Source: Gliomastix tumulicola
Lineage: Eukaryota; Ascomycota; Sordariomycetes; Hypocreales; Bionectriaceae
DNA: 64,000 nucleotides
Assembly (NCBI GenBank): GCA_001599755.1
Contig: BCHX01000007.1
Coordinates: 496,001 to 560,000 of the forward strand
Reading direction: 5' to 3'
Part shown: in pieces, positions 58,755-64,000 of the stretch
Position numbering within the stretch: the first letter of the stretch is position 1
Layout of the letters: each line of letters opens with the position of its first letter
Notes under the pieces: model-generated
What the model was told of the DNA's origin: nothing
Seen by the model: the letters and a program-made list of their open reading frames with translations, nothing else
Databases searched by the model: none
Made by a program: the position numbers and the translations under genes

Positions 58755-59222
58755 GTCTTCGGAATCTGGGCAGCGATGTGTCGAGCAGCGGGTGTATCCG
58801 TGCGAACAAGCGCCGCTTATCATCAGCAGGCAAACGGACAGGCAGAACTCTCAAATGAGACAGTACTCCACGCCCTGCGGGCGGTGTTGGGCAGCAAGCT
58901 GATTTAGGATCACTGGGAAGATGTTGTCCCACACATCATCCATTGCCTAAATTCATCCTCACATTCGACAACGGGTCACATACCCTACCAGCTCCTATAC
59001 AATCGGTTGCCCCGACAGCCATTCGGACCGAAGGGATCCTCCGCATCTGCCGAATCAGACATCATCAAGCTACGCGATGACGCCTGGCACACGGCGCAAT
59101 TGGCTATCGCTAAGATGAAAGCGCACTACGACTCTCGGCATGCCAAACCACCTTCCCTCAGAGCCGGCGACTTGGTGTACATCAAGCTAGCTAAAAAGGG
59201 CGAATCGCACGCTGCGGTGCGG
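58755..59222 (+). mobile_element. Ty3/gypsy retrotransposon integrase fragment with one stop codon
   Basis: A single plus-strand frame of about 156 codons reads through the C-terminal half of a gypsy-type integrase, broken only by a TAG at 58905-58907. Landmarks are VSVRTSAAYHQQANGQAELS (the H-P-Q-T-D-G-Q-x-E-like block with the catalytic Glu region), then DHWEDVVPHIIHCLNSS, STTGHIPYQLLYNRLP, and QLAIAKMKAHYDSRHAKPP followed by AGDLVYIKL. This is the usual order toward the polyprotein end. Reverse transcriptase, protease, gag and long terminal repeats were not recognised nearby. Confidence 0.82.
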
Positions 59223-62200
59223 CTTGTGCTGCTCTTCACGAACCTGTCGCTGATAAGCGCTGGATGTCATACGGCCCGTCGGACCTGGAGGTTGCCTACC
59301 TCGTCTAGGCAGTCCGCGGGGAAGCTAAGGAGCACTGGCCCTTCTTCCCCCATCATCGTCGCTCTAGCTTGAATTTGGTCACACTTTTGATTTCGATACA
59401 AGGCACACGCCTTCACGCTCTCCTCGCAGCACCCATTGCAAGTGCTGACAGATCATTCGGCGATCTGCGGCATCCTTCCTGAGGGGGGAGAGGGACGGAC
59501 TGTGTGGGATTGCGCCCCTCGCTGGACGCAACGACCCAACAGTTGCAACGTGGTTTGTATACTAGTCGCAATGGGTGGACGACCTAGCAAGTCCTAGCCC
59601 GCAATTGGAAAAAAAACGAAGCGGGAGGGCTTGAATCGACCTCCCAAAGCCTTCCGAGCTGGTTCAAGGCAGCGGTAGAAGGAGGAGGAGGGCACGGAGT
59701 CGTGGTCAGCCCCGGTCGCTGCGCCTGTACACTAAGTCGATGGCGGCGGCGGCACACTGCTGCCCGCCTTGTATCGGTCCGCGTGTCTGTGGGACACCGT
59801 CGCCTCCCAGGAGCCCGACACCCTCTGCGTCGAGGCCACGATTCATACGGTTCGCTCGGCCACCGGTCGTGGATTTGCCCAGAGTTTGACCTCAACGGCT
59901 TCATAGCTACTGTAGTGTAAAATGGCCGGTAATCCTTAGGAATACCCGCCGTCGTCGACGCCATCGTGTCGTTTTCATCGACGGTCTTCGGCGGACGGTC
60001 GCGCCGAGCACCGAGCACTGACTTGAGACATGGCATTAGTCAGTTCTATCTTGTCAAGCAGGTATTCTTTGGAGAAGCGTTTGGACTGGTCTTGGCCTCT
60101 TCACTCCTTGTTTTACTTGGCAGCTGGTCTGGGGGTCTGTGAGCAATGGAGCCGACATCGTTGACCATGGTAAGACGCCCTCAACCCAATCTACCCTGGT
60201 CCCCTCTCCTCTGAGCCTCATCTAATAATGAAAAACTTCTAGGACGGCGTCTTGTGCCACGCCGCCAATTCGATTGCTGGGCTCTCCCATTATCAGCGAC
60301 CACCCGTCAATCTAGACGAGACGATGATGTCGACGCAAACTCGCCTTTGCAGCTTACGACCAAGAAAATACGCTTGTCTGCATACGATGACCTACACAAA
60401 ACATACTCCCTGTGCTATCAGTGTGTCGAAGAAGACCTACGTTCGCCGACCATATCATATACGTGTCTCTGCATCGTAGGTAGGGGTATGGTGGCAAGAC
60501 GGGTGGCATCGAAGTCTCCGTCAACCTGGCTCTGTAGATTTGGGGACCTCACCAGCCGGCGGGGTGGCGGACGCTGGCGTGCGCCTCCCTCCTAGACACG
60601 CTTCGATCTTCTCTTCCGTGGTCTTGTCCCTGACAGAACCAACAGCCTTGGGTTGGGCAACACAGTTTGGATCCTCGGCCGAGGGCTAACGCCAAGGTAA
60701 AGACAAGAGGACGGACTGCCCGACGCAGAGAGCGGGGCATCAGCGCCGCCATATGCTGCTACACTGTCGCTACCGAGGAGCCAGAGGACAAGGATGAGCA
60801 TGCGACTCCCGTGGAGGTCGACAGCCGCTCCATGAAGATGTTTCGGGCTCATTTCTACGACCAGGAAGTTCCCTCGACACCGGGCAAGCTCGCGCAGATC
60901 GAATTCTGGCACGCTGCGACGTTATATCGGGGCTGTTCACCGCAGAGAAAGCTGTTCGTCTCGGCGTGGCAGTTCACTGACGCGGGAAATCGCTCGTCGA
61001 TCCAGTTCCGCGAACCACACCCTGAAGGCAAGAGGTCCTTCACCACAGCTAAGGGGGAGTCTAGCGAGAAACCTGGCTCAGCTGGGTGTCTTAGCCCTTC
61101 ATGATCTCTCCGGCCGAGGACACGGATGCTGGCGCAACCAGAAGACCGCATTCCTCCTAGGAACAGCACCGCTATCTCTGTCGTGTGTGCTACGCAACCA
61201 CAAATGTCAGACACGCATATCTTGAAATTCTTGCACTCCTTTTCAAACATACAGGTCTGAAATCCAACACCATATATTCTCTCATCTTTGAAAACACGCT
61301 TGCCGGCATGTCCTTGCCGCAGCTCTTACAATCTGCGATGCTTTTGTCGGCGCCGTCCAATTTATCGATTCGCCTCGAGATCGATTGGACAATCTAAACT
61401 ATTTCAACCCCGCCAAGTCAAGATCATACTGGCTCATATTTAAGGCCAAGCTCACAATCGACAGAGAACCCTGCTACCGTTTGCAGATAAAAGTCATACT
61501 TTACTGCCGCTGTTTGAGTCTGGGCCCGACCTGAAGTAGCCGCCGTTAACTAGCTAGTTGGTGTACCACGCGCCTGTCTCAAGACACGACGGAGGGCGTT
61601 GGGCAGTCATTTGTGCCGTCTTCGTCGGTGGACACAATTCATTTGCTCCGACCTACAGTCGCTCCCGGGAGCGAACCACTCTCGGCTGGTCAAGGGCAAA
61701 TAGACAGGGCAAGACACTATTCCGTATTCGCGTGGTGACCGCTTCGCAAACCCAGTCAACTCGGACACCCCGAGCGACGCCGTTGCTCGGTTGGCTGTGG
61801 CCTTAAACCAACGCTTCATCGCAATATCCCGGAGACTGGCTATGTCGATTCGCAGTCACTGAACAGGCCCAATATGATTTCGACTCGCCTTACAGAGAGA
61901 CCCGGAGGTCATCTAACTGGACCTGTTGCTCAGGGACCACCCATCGCGGTGAAGCAAGCCGCTCTCTCAAGCCAAGCATGAGACCTCATTCCCTGCTCTC
62001 GATTTGTCCCTCGTGGAGGCCCATACGACCCTTCGACAGACGTTGAAAAACTGGATCGAGGAACGGAGAAAAGCTGCCGACAACGCGCGAAAAGCAGCCC
62101 CGCAAGTGAACGGGCAAAGCGGCGGTGGCGGATGAAGCGGGCGAGGAGCAACGGGGGACGGTAGCCGACAAAGCCGTGGATGCTGCTGCTGGTGCGCCAT

Positions 62201-63700
62201 CACTGGACAGGGTGCGTTACCTATCTGAATTCAATGTTGTTCTGCGGTGCAGCACACTCCCAGGAATGTTCTCGATAGCCAAGCGATTCCGGGTGCGTAT
62301 GCCCGTCCTTGACCAAGTTTTAGTGGAAAGAACTGGGAGAGAGACCCCTCTCAACCGATGGAGATACTCCAACGAATCAGCGAATTGACGCTTCGCACAT
62401 CCGACATCTAGGTTCAGTCATTATCGTATCGACCCTTGCCGAGTAGCGACATTTCTAAGTGTGTCACCCGTTTTTGACATAATTTGAGTGGCTGATTATC
62501 TCGCACACGGCCGGCTCGTCAGTCTTCCGATGTCTGGAGGATGATATCGTCTTCAACGCGCAGCTGAAGATTGCAGCCCGCCACAAGCTGCGCATATTAG
62601 AATCTGTCGTATCCCACTACTTAGCTCTGGATCGAAGTTTCAGCGAGACGAATTCATGAATTTGAGAGTACTCTGAGACGTGCAACAAGATCGACGACTT
62701 GGATTCGACTTCCCTTTTTTTCTGAACCCCAAAGGTCAAGAAAAAGACGTTGATGCACAGAGTTTTAGCGGCTGCCACCTAATTGGAGTAAGAGGTCTCC
62801 TCGAGCGTCGGTCCGCCGTTTGTCATACTCCAGCGGGCTGGTTGACTGGCACCTTGAGCACCGCGGTGGTTATCGACGGCAGCAGTCATCTGGAGACGTT
62901 GGGTGATCACCAGACTCACAAGACATAGTACCTTGTGTGTCACTACCATTGAAAAGGAAGTGAACGATCTGCTGACGCTCAGAAACTGCAGTCGACAACA
63001 TGTTTCCAGCCTGTCAACGGATGCGCAACGAAGACCGAGCGGGTGATGTAATGGGTACATCGCTTGCGCTGGACCAGAAGCTGACTCGAACGAAGCTTGC
63101 GGCGACTTGGGAATACCCATCCTCTTGACACTTACCCTGAATTGGAGCAGGAATGGGCGCCTGGCGCTCATCATGTTCGAGACTTGAAGTCTCCTCTGCT
63201 GGACTAGACAGGAATACCACAGCGCTTCTCCCTAGAGCAATCTTTCAACAGGCAGATGTGAGCGACCTCGGGAGAACCCTTATCAATGTCTCACAGCGTC
63301 ATAGCGCCGCATCTGCCTGAAGTCACCTATCACAGCTGCATCGAAATCGGCGCTACTTATATGACAAGGCTCGCTTGCATGCAGCGCACCAGTGTTCCCC
63401 CTCAGCGGCCCTGGCAACAAATTCGCTTGCGTCTGTGGGAACTTTTGGACCATCTACCGAGACATCAACTGCATCGATTCTCTGCCAACATTCCTGTCCC
63501 CTGTCATGGACAGAACCACTCGGCCGAGCCGAATCCACGTCCCCCGAGACAGGCTGAAAGCCGAGCACGTCGAAGGCGCTGGGGCTCCAGAGGTGGCAAG
63601 TCACATCGAGGATACAGCGCACAGGGTGCACAGGGTCAGTGAGTTTGCGCCCTACACACTTTGCTGGCCTTGGAGGGTTGGTTGACTACGTCTGGCCCTC
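59223..63700. other. gene-free region, probably decayed elements
   Basis: No intact gene in 4.5 kb. Frames are short in all readings. Some stretches have protein-like composition (for example 60770-61090, with KMFRAHFYDQEVPSTPGKLA) but no family is recognised. They could belong to the upstream part of the helicase-like remnant at the window edge. Confidence 0.4.
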
Positions 63701-64000
63701 CTGGATACTGCACTACCCATTCCGGCCACGCAACTAGCCCTCACGACGCTCTTACAGGCAGGGATCCTGCATGCCGCCGACGTCGAGACCGCGTGTATTT
63801 TCACGTAACACTCGCAGGAGACGCAATTCCAGGCCATTGAGAAATTCAATGACCCCGAGTCCCCCTTAAGGTCCTCGTCGTGTCCATGGCCCCGATCTCA
63901 CCATCTTCTTTTCTCTGCGAAGCCCCGGCCCATCATCCACATTGATGTAACGGTAGTTGAAATACCGAATCCTGTCGCCCAGGGTAACGAAGCCAGGACG
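63690..64000 (+). pseudogene. SNF2-family helicase C-terminal domain remnant, frameshifted
   Basis: One frame reads LALTTLLQAGILHAADVETA, then after a TAA, HSQETQFQAIEKFNDPESPL. A one-base shift continues with KVLVVSM. A third frame near the window end gives IPNPVAQGNEAR. This matches in order the AI-x-F-N-D-x-x-S, V-L-L-x-S and Q-A-x-G-R-x-H-R motifs of the SNF2 helicase C-terminal lobe, the last two degraded. At least two frameshifts and one stop show it is not functional. The window ends within the remnant. Assignment rests on motif order only. Confidence 0.45.

Noticed and set aside
45540..64000. Massive RIP as cause of decay
   Set aside because: The sequence remains rich in G and C with many CpG dinucleotides, unlike RIP-mutated DNA; a numerical index was not computed.
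1..64000. tRNA and rRNA genes
   Set aside because: I noticed no cloverleaf with matching A and B boxes and no rRNA-like blocks, but a covariance-model scan was not possible.

Overview
The window looks like a contig from a filamentous ascomycete (Pezizomycotina). Genes are GC-rich and cut by short introns (about 54-111 nt) with GTRNGT-like donors and CAG/TAG acceptors. The gene set is typically fungal: a siderophore transporter, a Zn(II)2Cys6 regulator, DUF3433, a fungal OPT transporter, a Dal5-type permease and an indoleamine dioxygenase. I could not fix the class or species from sequence alone. Exon joins below were placed by eye from frame continuity, splice consensus and family conservation.

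Region 1 (1-27216) is ordinary euchromatin with thirteen genes: a GRIM-19 subunit of complex I, an SDR, a membrane protein of unknown function, a SIT siderophore transporter, an Mpv17/PMP22 protein, a large repetitive secreted protein with a GPI-like tail, protein-isoaspartate methyltransferase, indoleamine 2,3-dioxygenase, a Bsd2/Ndfip adaptor, a Cbp6/UQCC2-like assembly factor, the mitochondrial citrate carrier and an OPT transporter. Two of these (SIT, Bsd2) bear on metal homeostasis and three (GRIM-19, Cbp6-like, Ctp1) on mitochondrial energy metabolism.

Region 2 (27390-45539) resembles a catabolic gene cluster. It holds a quinate/sugar-type MFS permease, an SDR, a 3-dehydroshikimate-dehydratase-like TIM barrel, a giant DUF3433 membrane protein, a tandem 3-hydroxyisobutyrate-dehydrogenase-like protein whose first domain is degenerate, a Zn2Cys6 regulator, a Dal5-type MFS permease and a secreted type-B carboxylesterase with an atypical triad. 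It lacks the dehydroquinase and quinate dehydrogenase of the classical qa/qut cluster, so the substrate is probably a different cyclic or sugar acid. This is the best candidate for an undescribed system here.

Region 3 (45540-64000) is about 18 kb without an intact gene. It contains decayed mobile DNA: a frameshifted Ty1/copia RT/RNase H fragment, a Ty3/gypsy integrase fragment with one visible stop, a SNF2-helicase-like remnant at the right edge, a short diverged duplication, and an assembly-suspect stretch with a 15-base C run and one N. The base composition is not AT-rich, so massive RIP is not the obvious explanation for the decay.
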